64,000 nt of DNA from an uncultured Ignavibacteria bacterium (GCA_937924675.1 CALEVL010000173.1:1-64000); one strand, 5' to 3'. Counted from the stretch's first letter, positions 1 through 10,400 are shown. Program-made: numbers and translations. Notes: generated by a model not told the origin, from the sequence alone.

Positions 1-52
1 GAGCACTTCCTTGGTAAGGAAGAGGTCACCGGTTCAATCCCGGTCATCAGCT
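1..52 (+). tRNA. tRNA-Thr(GGT), 3' part
   Basis: The 5' half lies outside the window. Visible are the anticodon arm (5-bp stem 6-10/18-22, loop 11-17 with anticodon GGT at 13-15), the T arm (stem 28-32/40-44, loop 33-39) and the 3' acceptor strand 45-51 with discriminator T at 52. CCA is not encoded. GGT reads ACC/ACT, so this is threonine tRNA. It stands directly before rpmG; tuf, which often lies between tRNA-Thr and this point, is absent here. Confidence 0.93.
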
Positions 53-128
53 CAAAAAGTTTTTAACATACTACTCCCTCCGAATTCACTCAAGAGAGGT
101 TTAGAAAAAAGATAACAATTAATTCATC

Positions 129-302
129 ATGGCAAAAGAAGGTGCAAGAATAAAAATTAAGTTGGTAAGCGCTGAAGGTCCTAATAAAGGAAAATCAGTT
201 TACGTTACAACTAAAAACAGAAACAACACGAAAGAAAGACTTGAAATGAAGAAGTATTGCAAGTGGACTAAGCAGCACATCCTTCACAAAGAAACCAAGT
301 AA
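129..302 (+). CDS. rpmG: 50S ribosomal protein L33
   Basis: A 57-residue basic protein with the L33 pattern: N-terminal RIKIKLVSAE strand, the YVTTKNRNNTKERLEMKKY core and a C-terminal HILHKETK tail. Only one cysteine is present (KKYCKW), so this is the zinc-free type rather than the four-cysteine type. It binds 23S rRNA near the E site in the large subunit. The gene sits between tRNA-Thr and tRNA-Trp, the usual place ahead of secE. No clear Shine-Dalgarno sequence precedes the ATG. Confidence 0.95.
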   Translation: MAKEGARIKIKLVSAEGPNKGKSVYVTTKNRNNTKERLEMKKYCKWTKQHILHKETK

Positions 303-308
303 TTTTAT

Positions 309-381
309 ACGGGTGTAGCTCAATTGGTAGAGTAGCGGTCTCCAAAACCGTTGGTTGGGGGTTCGAGTCCCTCCTCCCGTG
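309..381 (+). tRNA. tRNA-Trp(CCA)
   Basis: A full cloverleaf is visible: acceptor strands 309-315/374-380, D arm GCTC/GAGT, anticodon arm GCGGT/ACCGT with loop CTCCAAA (anticodon CCA at 342-344), T arm GGGGG/CCCTC around TTCGAGT, and discriminator G at 381. CCA is not encoded. Acceptor position 6-67 reads T opposite T, an unpaired step in an otherwise paired stem. It lies 6 nt after rpmG and 27 nt before secE, the classic tRNA-Trp/secE arrangement. Confidence 0.97.
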
Positions 382-408
382 CGGAACGCAGAAAAATTTA
401 AAAAGCGA

Positions 409-591
409 ATGAAAGACAAGATAATCAATTTTTTTGAGGATATTTACAAGGAGATGAAGAAGGTCTCCTGGCCCAAGAAGCCGGAGCTTATCGATTCAAC
501 TAAGATTGTCATTATTACAATGCTGATCTCTGCTGTTTTTGTTTATATTATTGACAAAGGTATCAGTGAACTGCTAAAAGCAATATTTTAA
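409..591 (+). CDS. secE: Preprotein translocase subunit SecE
   Basis: A 60-residue protein with the short bacterial SecE form: an amphipathic N-terminal helix, the conserved EMKKVSWPKKPEL segment (about residues 14-26) and one membrane helix (about 31-48). SecE clamps SecY in the inner-membrane protein-export channel. The ATG at 409 is chosen because a longer in-frame reading would begin inside tRNA-Trp. It is followed after 8 nt by nusG, the near-universal secE-nusG pair. Confidence 0.95.
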   Translation: MKDKIINFFEDIYKEMKKVSWPKKPELIDSTKIVIITMLISAVFVYIIDKGISELLKAIF

Positions 592-599
592 AAGAGATA

Positions 600-1241
600 A
601 TGGGTGATAGCGCAATTCCCGAAGAAACAGAAATGACAGATACCGAAAATTTAGATGCTGAAGCTTCTGAGCCTGAAGAAGAAGATCAAGGGAGTTTCAG
701 GTGGTATGCTGTCAGGGTAATCTCAGGGCATGAAAAGAAAGTCAAGGTTTATCTTGATACTGAGATAAGGAATGAAGGTCTTGAGAGCAGGATAAGAAAT
801 GTTCTTATCCCGTTGGAAAAAGTATATGAAGTAAAGGGTGGAAAGAAAAGAGCTAAGGAAAAGAGTTTTCTGCCGGGTTACATTTTGCTGGAAGCCGATC
901 TGGATGATAATATCAGGGATTTTATTTCAAAGACACCTTCGATCATCAACATGGTCGGGTCAAAGAGTGTTAAGGGAAAACGACTGGATATAACTCCTAT
1001 CAAGTCCACTGAGATCAAGAGGATAAAATCGATCCTTAATGAGGAAAGTGTAGAAGAGAAGCTTGATGTGAATCTGAATGTTGGAGACCCCGTAAAAGTA
1101 ACAAGCGGTCCTTTCAACAACTTCAGCGGAAACATACTCGAGGTCAATCTTGAGAAGTTGAAGGTAAAGGTAATGGTGAGCATTTTTGGAAGAAAGACAC
1201 CGATCGAACTTGAAATAACACAGATAGAAAAAGAAAAATAG
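600..1241 (+). CDS. nusG: Transcription termination/antitermination factor NusG
   Basis: The 213-residue protein has an NGN domain from about residue 36 (WYAVRVISGHEKKV, then FLPGYILLEADL) and a C-terminal KOW domain (GDPVKVTSGPFNNFSG, about residues 161-176). NusG binds the RNA polymerase clamp and links it to Rho or the ribosome. The first 34 residues are strongly acidic and precede the usual NGN start. A second in-frame ATG at 633 would remove 11 of them, so the exact start is uncertain. Ribosomal protein genes follow. Confidence 0.96.
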   Translation: MGDSAIPEETEMTDTENLDAEASEPEEEDQGSFRWYAVRVISGHEKKVKVYLDTEIRNEGLESRIRNVLIPLEKVYEVKGGKKRAKEKSFLPGYILLEADLDDNIRDFISKTPSIINMVGSKSVKGKRLDITPIKSTEIKRIKSILNEESVEEKLDVNLNVGDPVKVTSGPFNNFSGNILEVNLEKLKVKVMVSIFGRKTPIELEITQIEKEK

Positions 1242-1258
1242 TTTAAAACAACCTTTTT

Positions 1259-1684
1259 ATGGCAAAGAAAATAACAGGATTCATAAAGCTTCAGATACCG
1301 GCCGGTAATGCAACAATGGCTCCTCCGGTTGGACCCGCCCTCGGACAAAGAGGAGTAAACGGAATGGAATTCTGCAAGCAATTCAATGCAAGAACGCAGG
1401 AGAAAAAGGGTTTGATAATTCCGGTAGTTATCACAGTCTTTTCTGACAAATCGTTTACATTTATTACAAAGACTCCTCCGGCGGCAATACTTTTGTTAAG
1501 GGCAGCCGGAATTGAAAAGGGTTCCGGAGTTCCGAATAAGACAAAGGTCGGCAAGGTATCAAAGACGCAACTTCAGGAAATAGCTGAAACAAAGATGCCG
1601 GATCTCAATGTACACGATGTCAATGCTGCAATGAAGCTTGTTGCAGGTACGGCCCGCAGCATGGGAATTACCGTAGAAAACTAA
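1259..1684 (+). CDS. rplK: 50S ribosomal protein L11
   Basis: 141 residues, standard for L11. The N-terminal domain has the proline-rich signature with [13 protein letters not shown] (about residues 22-34), and the C-terminal rRNA-binding domain ends with the MGITVEN type of tail. L11 forms the GTPase-associated stalk base with 23S rRNA. It lies 17 nt after nusG and 12 nt before rplA, the conserved L11 operon order. The spacer before its ATG is U-rich, without a clear Shine-Dalgarno sequence. Confidence 0.97.
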   Translation: MAKKITGFIKLQIPAGNATMAPPVGPALGQRGVNGMEFCKQFNARTQEKKGLIIPVVITVFSDKSFTFITKTPPAAILLLRAAGIEKGSGVPNKTKVGKVSKTQLQEIAETKMPDLNVHDVNAAMKLVAGTARSMGITVEN

Positions 1685-1696
1685 ATTTAATTTTCA

Positions 1697-2401
1697 ATGA
1701 AGCTCACAAAGAAACAAAAAGAAAACGTAAAGGCGATTGACACTGCAAAAGAATACAGTATCAGCGAAGCAGTTTCAATTCTTAAGAAAGCCAAGAAGGC
1801 AAAGTTTGATGAGTCAGTGGATATTGCAGTGCGACTCGGAGTAGATCCAAAGCATGCAGATCAGGTGGTCAGAGGTACTGTTGCTCTTCCAAATGGTACG
1901 GGAAAGAGCGTTAGAGTATTGGTGATCGCCAAGCCTGAAAAGCAGGATGAAGCAAGGGAAGCCGGTGCAGAGCATGTGGGATTTGAAGATTATGTCAAGA
2001 AAATACAGGAAGGTTGGACAGACATTGATGTAATAATTGCCGCACCTGATACAATGAGTGAACTTGGAAAGATTGGAAAGATACTTGGTCCAAGAGGACT
2101 TATGCCGAATCCAAAGAGCGGTACTGTAACACCGAATGTAGGACAAGCTGTGAAAGAAGTTAAGGCTGGTAAAATTGATTTCCGTGTTGACAAGACAGGT
2201 ATCGTTCATTCGATAATTGGAAAGCTTTCATTTGATGAGGTAAAGATACAGGAGAATGCTCAGGCATTTGTAAATATGATAGTGAAATTGAAACCTCCGG
2301 CGGCAAAGGGGATATACATAAAGAGCATTACGCTTTCAAGCACAATGGGTCCCGGAATAAAAGTTGACAAGAGTATGTCAGTTGTAAAAGTAGCTGCATA
2401 A
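1697..2401 (+). CDS. rplA: 50S ribosomal protein L1
   Basis: 234 residues, the usual length. Recognisable segments are the N-terminal [20 protein letters not shown] stretch, the [20 protein letters not shown] signature (about residues 120-139) and the C-terminal [15 protein letters not shown]1 forms the movable L1 stalk at the E site and in many bacteria represses its own operon. The 90-nt spacer after it contains two hairpins before rplJ. Confidence 0.97.
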   Translation: MKLTKKQKENVKAIDTAKEYSISEAVSILKKAKKAKFDESVDIAVRLGVDPKHADQVVRGTVALPNGTGKSVRVLVIAKPEKQDEAREAGAEHVGFEDYVKKIQEGWTDIDVIIAAPDTMSELGKIGKILGPRGLMPNPKSGTVTPNVGQAVKEVKAGKIDFRVDKTGIVHSIIGKLSFDEVKIQENAQAFVNMIVKLKPPAAKGIYIKSITLSSTMGPGIKVDKSMSVVKVAA

Positions 2402-2420
2402 CATAAAGAAATTACGCACT

Positions 2421-2453
2421 CAGGTAATATATACCTGCCCCGCTTCAGGCAGG
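2421..2453 (+). promoter_or_regulatory. Two mutually exclusive hairpins in the rplA-rplJ spacer
   Basis: Hairpin A pairs CAGGTA (2421-2426) with TACCTG (2432-2437). Hairpin B pairs CCTGCC (2434-2439) with GGCAGG (2448-2453). They share CCTG at 2434-2437, so only one can form at a time. Neither is followed by a U-run, so this is not a plain terminator. Position upstream of rplJ-rplL fits an L10/L12 autoregulatory leader; the G/C-rich palindrome could instead be a dispersed repeat. Confidence 0.45.
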
Positions 2454-2491
2454 CAAAAAATGCAACGCACAATTAATCTAAAAGGTCCACA

Positions 2492-3025
2492 ATGAACAAA
2501 GAGCAGAAAGTCAATGCAGTGAAGGAAATCAGGGAACTGATAGACGCTTCTGAGTCTATGTACCTGACTGATTTCACGGGGTTGACGGTTGAGCAAGTTA
2601 ATGAGCTGAGGAAGGAGTTTTACAAATCTGAGATCAAGTACAAAGTTGTCAAGAACAGACTGACAGCCCGTGCACTTAAGGAATCAGGAAAATATTCCAC
2701 TCACTTTGATCTGCTCAATGAAACTTTAAATGGCCCGACAGGTATTATTTTCACGTCGAAAGATCCGGTTGCACCGGCCAAGATCATCAAAAAATTTGCT
2801 GATAAAACCGAGAAACCTAAGCTTAAGCTGGCTATCGTTGAAAATGAGGTTTACGATTCGAAGCAACTGAACCAACTTGCATCTCTGGCTTCGAAAGAAG
2901 AGCTGATTGCAAGCATACTTGGTTCATTGGATTCACCCGCATCAGGCATTGTCGGTTCACTTAATGCCGTAATGAGGGATCTATTCAGTGTAATAGAAGA
3001 AGTGGCCAAGAAAAGAGCCGCTTAA
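2492..3025 (+). CDS. rplJ: 50S ribosomal protein L10
   Basis: 177 residues. The N-terminal half has the L10 pattern (TDFTGLTVEQVNELRKEF, then YKVVKNRLTARAL), which binds 23S rRNA near L11. The C-terminal helix (about residues 130-177) carries the sites where L7/L12 dimers dock. Placed between rplA and rplL as usual. The leader upstream contains two competing hairpins where L10-L12 autoregulation acts in other bacteria. Confidence 0.97.
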   Translation: MNKEQKVNAVKEIRELIDASESMYLTDFTGLTVEQVNELRKEFYKSEIKYKVVKNRLTARALKESGKYSTHFDLLNETLNGPTGIIFTSKDPVAPAKIIKKFADKTEKPKLKLAIVENEVYDSKQLNQLASLASKEELIASILGSLDSPASGIVGSLNAVMRDLFSVIEEVAKKRAA

Positions 3026-3060
3026 TTTTTAATAAATTTTAACAAAAAAGAGGTCAACAA

Positions 3061-3432
3061 ATGTCAGTACAAGAAATTGCCGATAAGATTGGCGAACTTA
3101 CATTAACTCAAGCTTCAGAACTTAAGAAGATCCTTGAAGATAAATTTGGTGTTACTGCAGCTGCTCCTATGATGGTAGCAGGCGGTGCTCCGGCAGCAGC
3201 AGCTCCGGCAGCAGAAGAACAAACTGAATTCACAGTCATTCTTGCAGATGCAGGTGCACAGAAGATCAACGTTATTAAAGCTGTAAAGAATGCAACCGGA
3301 CTTGGACTAACAGAAGCCAAATCACTGGTTGAAAGCGCACCAAAACCTGTTAAGGAAAATATTTCAAAAGCAGATGCAGACAAGCTCAAAGCTGATCTTG
3401 AAGCTGCAGGTGCTAAAGTTGAAATTAAGTAA
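3061..3432 (+). CDS. rplL: 50S ribosomal protein L7/L12
   Basis: 123 residues in the classic three parts: N-terminal dimerisation helices (about 1-35), an alanine/proline-rich hinge (about 40-58) and the C-terminal factor-binding domain with [20 protein letters not shown] (about 86-105). It forms the multi-copy stalk that recruits translation GTPases. The start ATG has a recognisable upstream purine stretch (AAGAGGT, 7 nt away). The rpoB attenuator hairpin follows. Confidence 0.98.
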   Translation: MSVQEIADKIGELTLTQASELKKILEDKFGVTAAAPMMVAGGAPAAAAPAAEEQTEFTVILADAGAQKINVIKAVKNATGLGLTEAKSLVESAPKPVKENISKADADKLKADLEAAGAKVEIK

Positions 3433-3480
3433 TTCCTTCAACATCCATATATTTTACGTAATTTCTTTTCAAAAATTGCA

Positions 3481-3512
3481 TAGTCCCGACAAGAATTCTG
3501 ATGTCGGGATTA
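3481..3512 (+). terminator. Hairpin between rplL and rpoB, likely attenuator
   Basis: An 8-bp perfect stem (TCCCGACA at 3484-3491, TGTCGGGA at 3502-3509) extends to 11 bp with one G-U pair. The loop contains the palindrome AGAATTCT. It is followed by TTATTCATT, an imperfect U-tract, so partial termination is more likely than complete. In E. coli a partial terminator in the same place lowers rpoBC output relative to the ribosomal proteins. Confidence 0.7.
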
Positions 3513-3541
3513 TTCATTAAATTAACCGGGGGTTAAATAAA

Positions 3542-6500
3542 TTGGAATCAAGAGAAGTTGATCTTGGATTGAAGCCGATAAGTGTGAAAAATGACAGACT
3601 CACGTTTGCCAAGACTCCGCTAGAACATGATCCACCTGACCTGCTAAAGGTACAGGTACAGTCGTACAAAGATTTTTTGCAGGAAGAAATACCTGCCAGC
3701 AAGAGAAAATCGCAGGGACTGCAAAAAGTTTTTGAAGATAACTTTCCGATAACAGATTCAAGGGAAACGGCCTTGCTTGAGTTTGTTGACTACTATCTTG
3801 AAAAGCCGCATTACTCCGTCATCGAATGTCAGGAGCAGGGGCTCACTTATGCTGTTCAGGTAAAGGCGAGGCTGAGACTTTCAACGAAGCCGAATACTGC
3901 AGCTAAGGAATATAACTATACAATTGAGAACGATGTTTATCTGGGAAACCTTCCCTATATGACACCAAGGGGAAGCTTTATTATTAATGGCGCTGAAAGA
4001 GTTATAGTCAGCCAGCTTCACAGGTCACCGGGAGTTGTGTTCAGTGAATCAATACATGCTAACGGAACGAAACTGTATTCCGCCAGGGTAATTCCTTTCA
4101 GAGGATCATGGGTTGAGTTTACAACCGATATAAATAATCTGCTTTATGCCTACGTTGACAGAAAGAAGAAATTCTATTTCTCCACTCTGCTAAAAGCGCT
4201 CGGTATAAATGAGAAGACGCAAATGCTTGATCTGTTCGGACTTGCAGAATCAGTGAAACTCAATGACAAGAATTATCTTGATTATGTTGACAGGATAGTT
4301 GTTGAAAATGTTGTAAATAAGGATACCGGAGAAGACACAGGCATTCCTGAGAATTCATTGCTCTCAGGCGAGCAGCTGTTAACTGCTGTTCAGTCAAAAG
4401 TGGGTGAACTCAGACTGAAAAAATTGAATATTACTGATGGCGAAGAAATAATCTTCAATACCATCATGAGTGATAATGATGAAAGTGAGCTTCTTGAAAA
4501 ACTTCCAGAGACAACACCTACAAAGGAAAGGAAGTCTTCAAGCATGATTGAGTCAGAGAATGAAAGTGCCAGAAGCTATATTGAAAAACTATTTTTCAAC
4601 CCGAAGAAATATGATCTCGGAGAAGTCGGAAGATATAAGATCAATTACAAGCTCAATACAGACATCGACAGGCATACAACAATCCTGACGCTTGAAGATA
4701 TCGTAAATATTATTAATCATATCAGAGATCTTGTTGATAACAAGAAGGAAGTGGATGATATAGACCATCTTGGAAACAGAAGAGTCAGAACAGTGAATGA
4801 ACAGTTATCTGCTCAGTTCTCACTCGGACTTTCCAGAATGTCCAGGACAATCAGAGACAAGATGAGCATACATGATGAAGAGAATCTGACACCTACCAGA
4901 CTTATCAGCGCAAGACCAATAACCAGCGCGCTTGCTTCATTCTTCGGAACAAGCCAGTTGTCGCAGTTTATGGATCAGACGAATCCTCTTGCTGAAATGA
5001 CTCACAAGAGAAGGATCAGCGCTTTAGGACCTGGCGGACTTTCGAGAGAAAGAGCAGGATTTGAAGTAAGAGACGTTCACTATACTCATTACGGAAGACT
5101 CTGCCCGATCGAGACTCCGGAAGGACCGAACATCGGACTTATTTCTTCTCTCTGCATTCATTCGAGAGTAAACGAACTCGGATTTATTGAGACACCTTAC
5201 AGGAAAGTTGAGAATGAGATCGTAACTGATAAAATCGAATATCTTTCTGCAGAGAAGGAAGACTTCTACAGAATTGCACAGGCAAATGAGCCGTTGGATA
5301 AGAAAGGCAAATTTGTCAATGAGAGAGTTAAGGGAAGATTCAAAGGTGACTTCCCGCTGTTCAAACATGAGGAAATTGATTTCATGGATGTTGCAACCAA
5401 TCAGATCGTCAGTGCAGCAGCAGCTTTGATACCATTCCTTGAGCATGATGATGCAAACAGAGCGCTGATGGGTAGTAATATGCAGAGACAGGCAGTACCT
5501 CTTCTCAGGCCCGAAGCTCCGGTTGTAGGAACCGGTTTTGAAGAAATCGTTGCAAGAGATTCAAGAACAATGCTTGCGGCAGAGAATGACGGAGTTGTTG
5601 AATATGTTTCGGGAGATAAGATCATTGTTAGATATAATGTAAAGGATGATTCTGATGAGAGTCTTCTGAGTTTTGATGACAGGAAACTGGTTGAATATCA
5701 GCTGATAAAGTTCCTCAGAACAAACCAGGATACCTCTATAAATCAAAGACCTGTAGTAACAGAAGGTCAGAGAGTAAAAAGAGGTGATATACTTGCCGAC
5801 GGATCTTCAACTCAGCACGGTGAACTTGCTTTGGGAAGGAATGTGCTGGTTGCATTTATGCCATGGCGTGGTTACAACTTCGAAGATGCTATTGTAATTA
5901 GTGAGAAGCTTGTTGCATATGATGTATATACATCAATCCATATAGAAGAATTCAGTCTCGAAGTAAGAGACACAAAAAGAGGCGAAGAAGAACTGACAAA
6001 GGAAATTCCGAATGTCAGTGAAGAAGCAACAAAGGACCTTGATGAGAATGGTGTTGTAAGAGTAGGTGCTGAAGTTAAGGAAAGCGACATACTTATCGGA
6101 AAAGTCACTCCAAAAGGAGAAACAGAACCTACTCCTGAAGAGAAACTTCTCCGTGCAATTTTCGGAGATAAGGCAGGTGATGTAAAAGATGCTTCGCTTA
6201 AGGCTCCTCCGGGACTAAAGGGAGTAGTAATAAACAAAAAACTATTCTCAAGAAAGACAAGAGACACGGAAAGCAAGAGAGATGAAAAAAGAAGAATAGA
6301 CAGGTTCGAAGCTGAGAGAAAAAAGGAGATCAAAGACCTCAACAGAAAGATTGCCGAGAAGTTTGATACTTTGCTTGATGGAAAAGATTCGAAAGGATTG
6401 AAGGATAAGAAAGGCAATTTCATTGTAAAGAGCGGTGTAAAATTCAAACCGGAAACATTTATTGGTCTGATAGAAAATCAGGGCTATGAAATATCTGATT

Positions 6501-7381
6501 TTGATTATGATCATGACTGGACTGATAATAAAAGAGCTCTTTTACTTATTCCTGATATTACCAGGAATTACAGCTTCAAGATGAATGAGATTGAAGAGAG
6601 ATACAAGAGGCTTAAAGATAAAGTTAAGCTTGGAGACGAGTTGCCTACTGGTGTTGTAAAGCTTGCCAAAGTATATGTTGCCAAAAAGAGAAAACTCTCT
6701 GTTGGTGATAAGATGGCAGGAAGACACGGTAACAAAGGTGTAGTGGCAAAGATCGTACCGCAGGAAGACATGCCATTCCTTCCGGACGGAACTCCGGTTG
6801 ATATTGTTCTCAATCCTCTTGGTGTGCCTTCGAGAATGAATCTCGGACAGCTTTATGAAACGGCTCTCGGATGGGCAGCTAAGAAACTGGGAGTTAAATT
6901 TGCCACACCGATATTTGACGGAGCTTCTGTAGATGAGATAATGACTACGCTTGAAGCGGCCGGGCTGAGTACAAATTCAAGAACTGATTTGTATGACGGG
7001 ATGACAGGGGAGAAGTTTGATCAGCAGGTAACAGTTGGATTTATATACATGCTGAAACTATCTCACTTAGTTGATGATAAGATGCATGCCAGGTCGATCG
7101 GACCGTATTCGCTGATCACTCAGCAGCCGCTTGGCGGAAAAGCCCAATTCGGCGGTCAGAGGTTCGGAGAAATGGAATGCTGGGCATTGCAGGGTTATGG
7201 TGCAGCTCACATACTGCAGGAGATGCTGACTTACAAGAGTGATGATGTTACCGGAAGAAGCAAGGTATATGAATCAATTATTAAAGGTGAGAACCTGCCT
7301 GAGCCCGGAATACCTGAATCTTTCAATGTGCTGCTGAAAGAACTTCAGGGATTGTGTCTGGATGTGAATCTGGAAGAGTAG
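3542..7381 (+). CDS. rpoB: DNA-directed RNA polymerase subunit beta
   Basis: 1279 residues. The rifampicin pocket is intact (SQLSQFMDQTNPLAEMTHKR, then ISALGPGGL, about residues 472-498), and the Asp, His and Ser residues whose mutation usually gives resistance are the sensitive ones. The C-terminal clamp region has SIGPYSLITQQPLGGKAQFG. Together with beta' it forms the catalytic centre. The start is TTG at 3542, 9 nt after CCGGGGGTT. An upstream ATT or an internal GTG (3587) cannot be excluded, but no ATG is suitably placed. Confidence 0.96.
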   Translation: MESREVDLGLKPISVKNDRLTFAKTPLEHDPPDLLKVQVQSYKDFLQEEIPASKRKSQGLQKVFEDNFPITDSRETALLEFVDYYLEKPHYSVIECQEQGLTYAVQVKARLRLSTKPNTAAKEYNYTIENDVYLGNLPYMTPRGSFIINGAERVIVSQLHRSPGVVFSESIHANGTKLYSARVIPFRGSWVEFTTDINNLLYAYVDRKKKFYFSTLLKALGINEKTQMLDLFGLAESVKLNDKNYLDYVDRIVVENVVNKDTGEDTGIPENSLLSGEQLLTAVQSKVGELRLKKLNITDGEEIIFNTIMSDNDESELLEKLPETTPTKERKSSSMIESENESARSYIEKLFFNPKKYDLGEVGRYKINYKLNTDIDRHTTILTLEDIVNIINHIRDLVDNKKEVDDIDHLGNRRVRTVNEQLSAQFSLGLSRMSRTIRDKMSIHDEENLTPTRLISARPITSALASFFGTSQLSQFMDQTNPLAEMTHKRRISALGPGGLSRERAGFEVRDVHYTHYGRLCPIETPEGPNIGLISSLCIHSRVNELGFIETPYRKVENEIVTDKIEYLSAEKEDFYRIAQANEPLDKKGKFVNERVKGRFKGDFPLFKHEEIDFMDVATNQIVSAAAALIPFLEHDDANRALMGSNMQRQAVPLLRPEAPVVGTGFEEIVARDSRTMLAAENDGVVEYVSGDKIIVRYNVKDDSDESLLSFDDRKLVEYQLIKFLRTNQDTSINQRPVVTEGQRVKRGDILADGSSTQHGELALGRNVLVAFMPWRGYNFEDAIVISEKLVAYDVYTSIHIEEFSLEVRDTKRGEEELTKEIPNVSEEATKDLDENGVVRVGAEVKESDILIGKVTPKGETEPTPEEKLLRAIFGDKAGDVKDASLKAPPGLKGVVINKKLFSRKTRDTESKRDEKRRIDRFEAERKKEIKDLNRKIAEKFDTLLDGKDSKGLKDKKGNFIVKSGVKFKPETFIGLIENQGYEISDFDYDHDWTDNKRALLLIPDITRNYSFKMNEIEERYKRLKDKVKLGDELPTGVVKLAKVYVAKKRKLSVGDKMAGRHGNKGVVAKIVPQEDMPFLPDGTPVDIVLNPLGVPSRMNLGQLYETALGWAAKKLGVKFATPIFDGASVDEIMTTLEAAGLSTNSRTDLYDGMTGEKFDQQVTVGFIYMLKLSHLVDDKMHARSIGPYSLITQQPLGGKAQFGGQRFGEMECWALQGYGAAHILQEMLTYKSDDVTGRSKVYESIIKGENLPEPGIPESFNVLLKELQGLCLDVNLEE

Positions 7382-7440
7382 ATGAATGTGCAAAGTAGTG
7401 ATGTAATCCAATTTTAAAACAAAAATTTATTTTATACACA

Positions 7441-10400
7441 ATGGCTTTTAAAACAGAGCACAAGCGAAAGAGATTTGGTAAGATTTCGATAAATCTCGCC
7501 TCAACTGATTCCATTGTCACAAGATCATATGGTGAGGTACTGAAGCCTGAAACAATTAATTACAGGACATTCAAACCGGACAAAGACGGTTTGTTCTGTG
7601 AGAAGATTTTCGGACCTGTCAGAGACTGGGAATGTCACTGCGGAAAGTATAAGGGCATAAGATATAAGGGTATTGTGTGCGACAGGTGCGGAGTTGAAAT
7701 AAATCTGAAGAGTGTCAGAAGAGAAAGAATGGGACATATTACGTTGAGTGTTCCGGTCGTTCACATTTGGTATTTCAGATCAATGCCTTCGAAGATAGGA
7801 CAAACGCTTGGCATTTCCTCGAAAGATCTTGAGAGAATTATTTATTATGAAACGTACGTTGTGATCAACCCCGGTAAGTCGCCATACAAGAAATTGCAAT
7901 TGCTTACCGAAGAAGAAGTGAATGAAGTACTTGACAGCATGACAGAAGAAGAGCATGCACTAGAAGATGATGATCCGAAAAAATTTGTTGTAGGACAGGG
8001 TGGAGAAGCGATAAAAGAACTTCTTCACAGGATCAATATGGAAGATGAGATAACAAGGTTAAGGGGTGAACTTAAGGACGACCCGTCAGTTCTGAAGAAA
8101 ACAGAGAATATTAAAAGACTCAGAGTTCTCGAAGCATTCAGAACAAAGCCGGGTTCAAGGCCGAATCTTCCTGAATGGATGGTCCTTGATGTGGTACCTG
8201 TCATTCCGCCTGAACTAAGGCCGCTTGTTCCTCTCGAAGGCGGCAGATTTGCAACCAGTGATCTGAATGATCTATACAGAAGAGTCATTATAAGAAATAA
8301 CAGACTTAAGAGACTCATAGACATTAAAGCACCGGAAGTAATTCTAAGAAATGAAAAGAGAATGCTTCAGGAAGCTGTGGATGCTTTGCTTGACAACTCA
8401 AGAAGAGTGACCGCAGTTAAAGCTGAGAACAGGGCATTGAAATCCCTTTCCGATATTCTGAAAGGAAAGCAAGGCAGATTCAGACAGAACCTGCTTGGTA
8501 AGAGAGTTGACTATTCAGGAAGGTCTGTAATCGTAGTCGGCCCTGAATTGAAACTGCATCAATGTGGATTGCCAAAAGATATGGCGCTTGAACTGTTCAA
8601 GCCGTTTGTTATAAGAAGATTGATTGACAGGGATTATGTGAAGACTGTTAAGAGCGCAAAGAAATTGATTGATAAGAGAACGCCGGAAGTATGGGACATT
8701 CTTGAGAATGTGATTGACGGGCATCCGGTAATGTTAAACCGAGCACCAACTCTGCACAGACTCAGCATACAGGCATTCCAGCCGGTTCTGATCGAAGGCA
8801 AGGCCATCACGCTTCATCCGTTCGTTTGTATTGCATTCAATGCAGACTTTGACGGTGACCAGATGGCAGTTCACGTTCCATTGTCTTTTGAGGCACAGCT
8901 TGAAGCGCAGATCCTTATGCTTTCATCTCACAATATTCTTTCGCCTCAAAACGGTGCGCCAATTACAATTCCTAATCAGGAAATGATTCTGGGTTGCTAC
9001 TATCTGACGAAAGAACTTAAAGGCGACAAGGGTGAAGGGAAATTATTTTCTTCCCCGGAAGAGGTTGTCATTGCATTTGATAACAAGATGCTCGGACTTC
9101 ATGCCAGGATCAAAGTAAGGATCAACGGGAAGATGATTGAAACAACAACCGGAAGAGTGATCTTCAACAAGATCGTTCCAAAGGACGTGCCATATATTAA
9201 TGAGCTTCTCAAGAAGAAGAAGATCATTGAGATCATAGGGATGATCTACAATACCGTGGGTAATCTTGTAACAGCAAGATTCCTTGATGACCTGAAGGAA
9301 ATCGGGTTCAAGTATGCAACGCTCGGCGGTCTTTCTGTAAATATTGATGATATCGAAGTTCCTGATTCCAAGAATGATATTATCAAAGAAGCCCTGAAGA
9401 AAGTAGAAGGCATTGAGAAGTCGAAGTCAAGAGGAATTATTTCCGAAAACGAAAGATACAACAAGGTAATTGATATCTGGACACACGTCCGGGATGAGGT
9501 GAAGAGAGACCTGATGCATAATCTTACAAGGTCCAAACTTGGATTCAATTCACTTCACATGATGATTGATTCAGGTGCAAGAGGTTCGGCTGAACAGGTC
9601 AGCCAGCTTGCAGGTATGAGAGGACTCATGCAGAAGCCGCAGAAATCTATGACAGGACAGGCAGGTGAGATAATTGAGAATCCGATCCTTGCAAACTTCA
9701 AGGAAGGTCTTTCAATCCTTGAGTACTTCATATCAACTCACGGTGCGAGAAAAGGACTTGCCGATACGGCTTTGAAAACTGCTGATGCAGGATATCTGAC
9801 AAGAAGGCTTGTTGATGTAGCTCAGGATGTGATAATAACCGACAGTGATTGCGGCGTGCTTAGAGGTGTAATAACAGAAGCATTGAAAGAAGGTGAAGAT
9901 GTAAAAGAAACACTTGCAGAAAGAATTCTTGGCAGAGTAGCAGTTCATGATGTTGTGGATCCCCTTACAAAGAAGGTCATCATAAAGTCAGGTGAGCTCA
10001 TCACTGAAACCGAAGCTCAGATGGTTTCAGAAACTCCTATCAATTCCGTGGAGATTCGTTCGGTACTTACTTGTGAAACAAAGAGAGGTGTTTGTGCAAA
10101 CTGTTACGGAAGAAATCTTGCAACAGGAAAGCTTGTTGAAGTTGGTGAAGCAGTAGGAATTATTGCTGCACAATCCATCGGTGAGCCGGGAACACAGCTT
10201 ACACTCAGAACCTTCCACATCGGAGGTACTGCAAGCAAGATCATTACACAGTCACAGATTGTATCCAAGTTTGAAGGAAAGGTAAAGTTTGCTAATATCA
10301 GAATTGTTGAATACAAAGGAACTCTTGGAACAGAATATGTTTCACTGAGCAGAAACGGCATGATATATATTGTTGACGAAAATGATTCGCAGCTTGCGAA

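Noticed and set aside
355..408. Upstream extension of secE
   Set aside because: The extra codons are the 3' half of tRNA-Trp.
5872..6447. 191-codon antisense frame in rpoB
   Set aside because: Lies opposite a conserved gene and is dominated by Ser, Phe and Leu, the usual reverse image of a Lys/Glu-rich coding strand.
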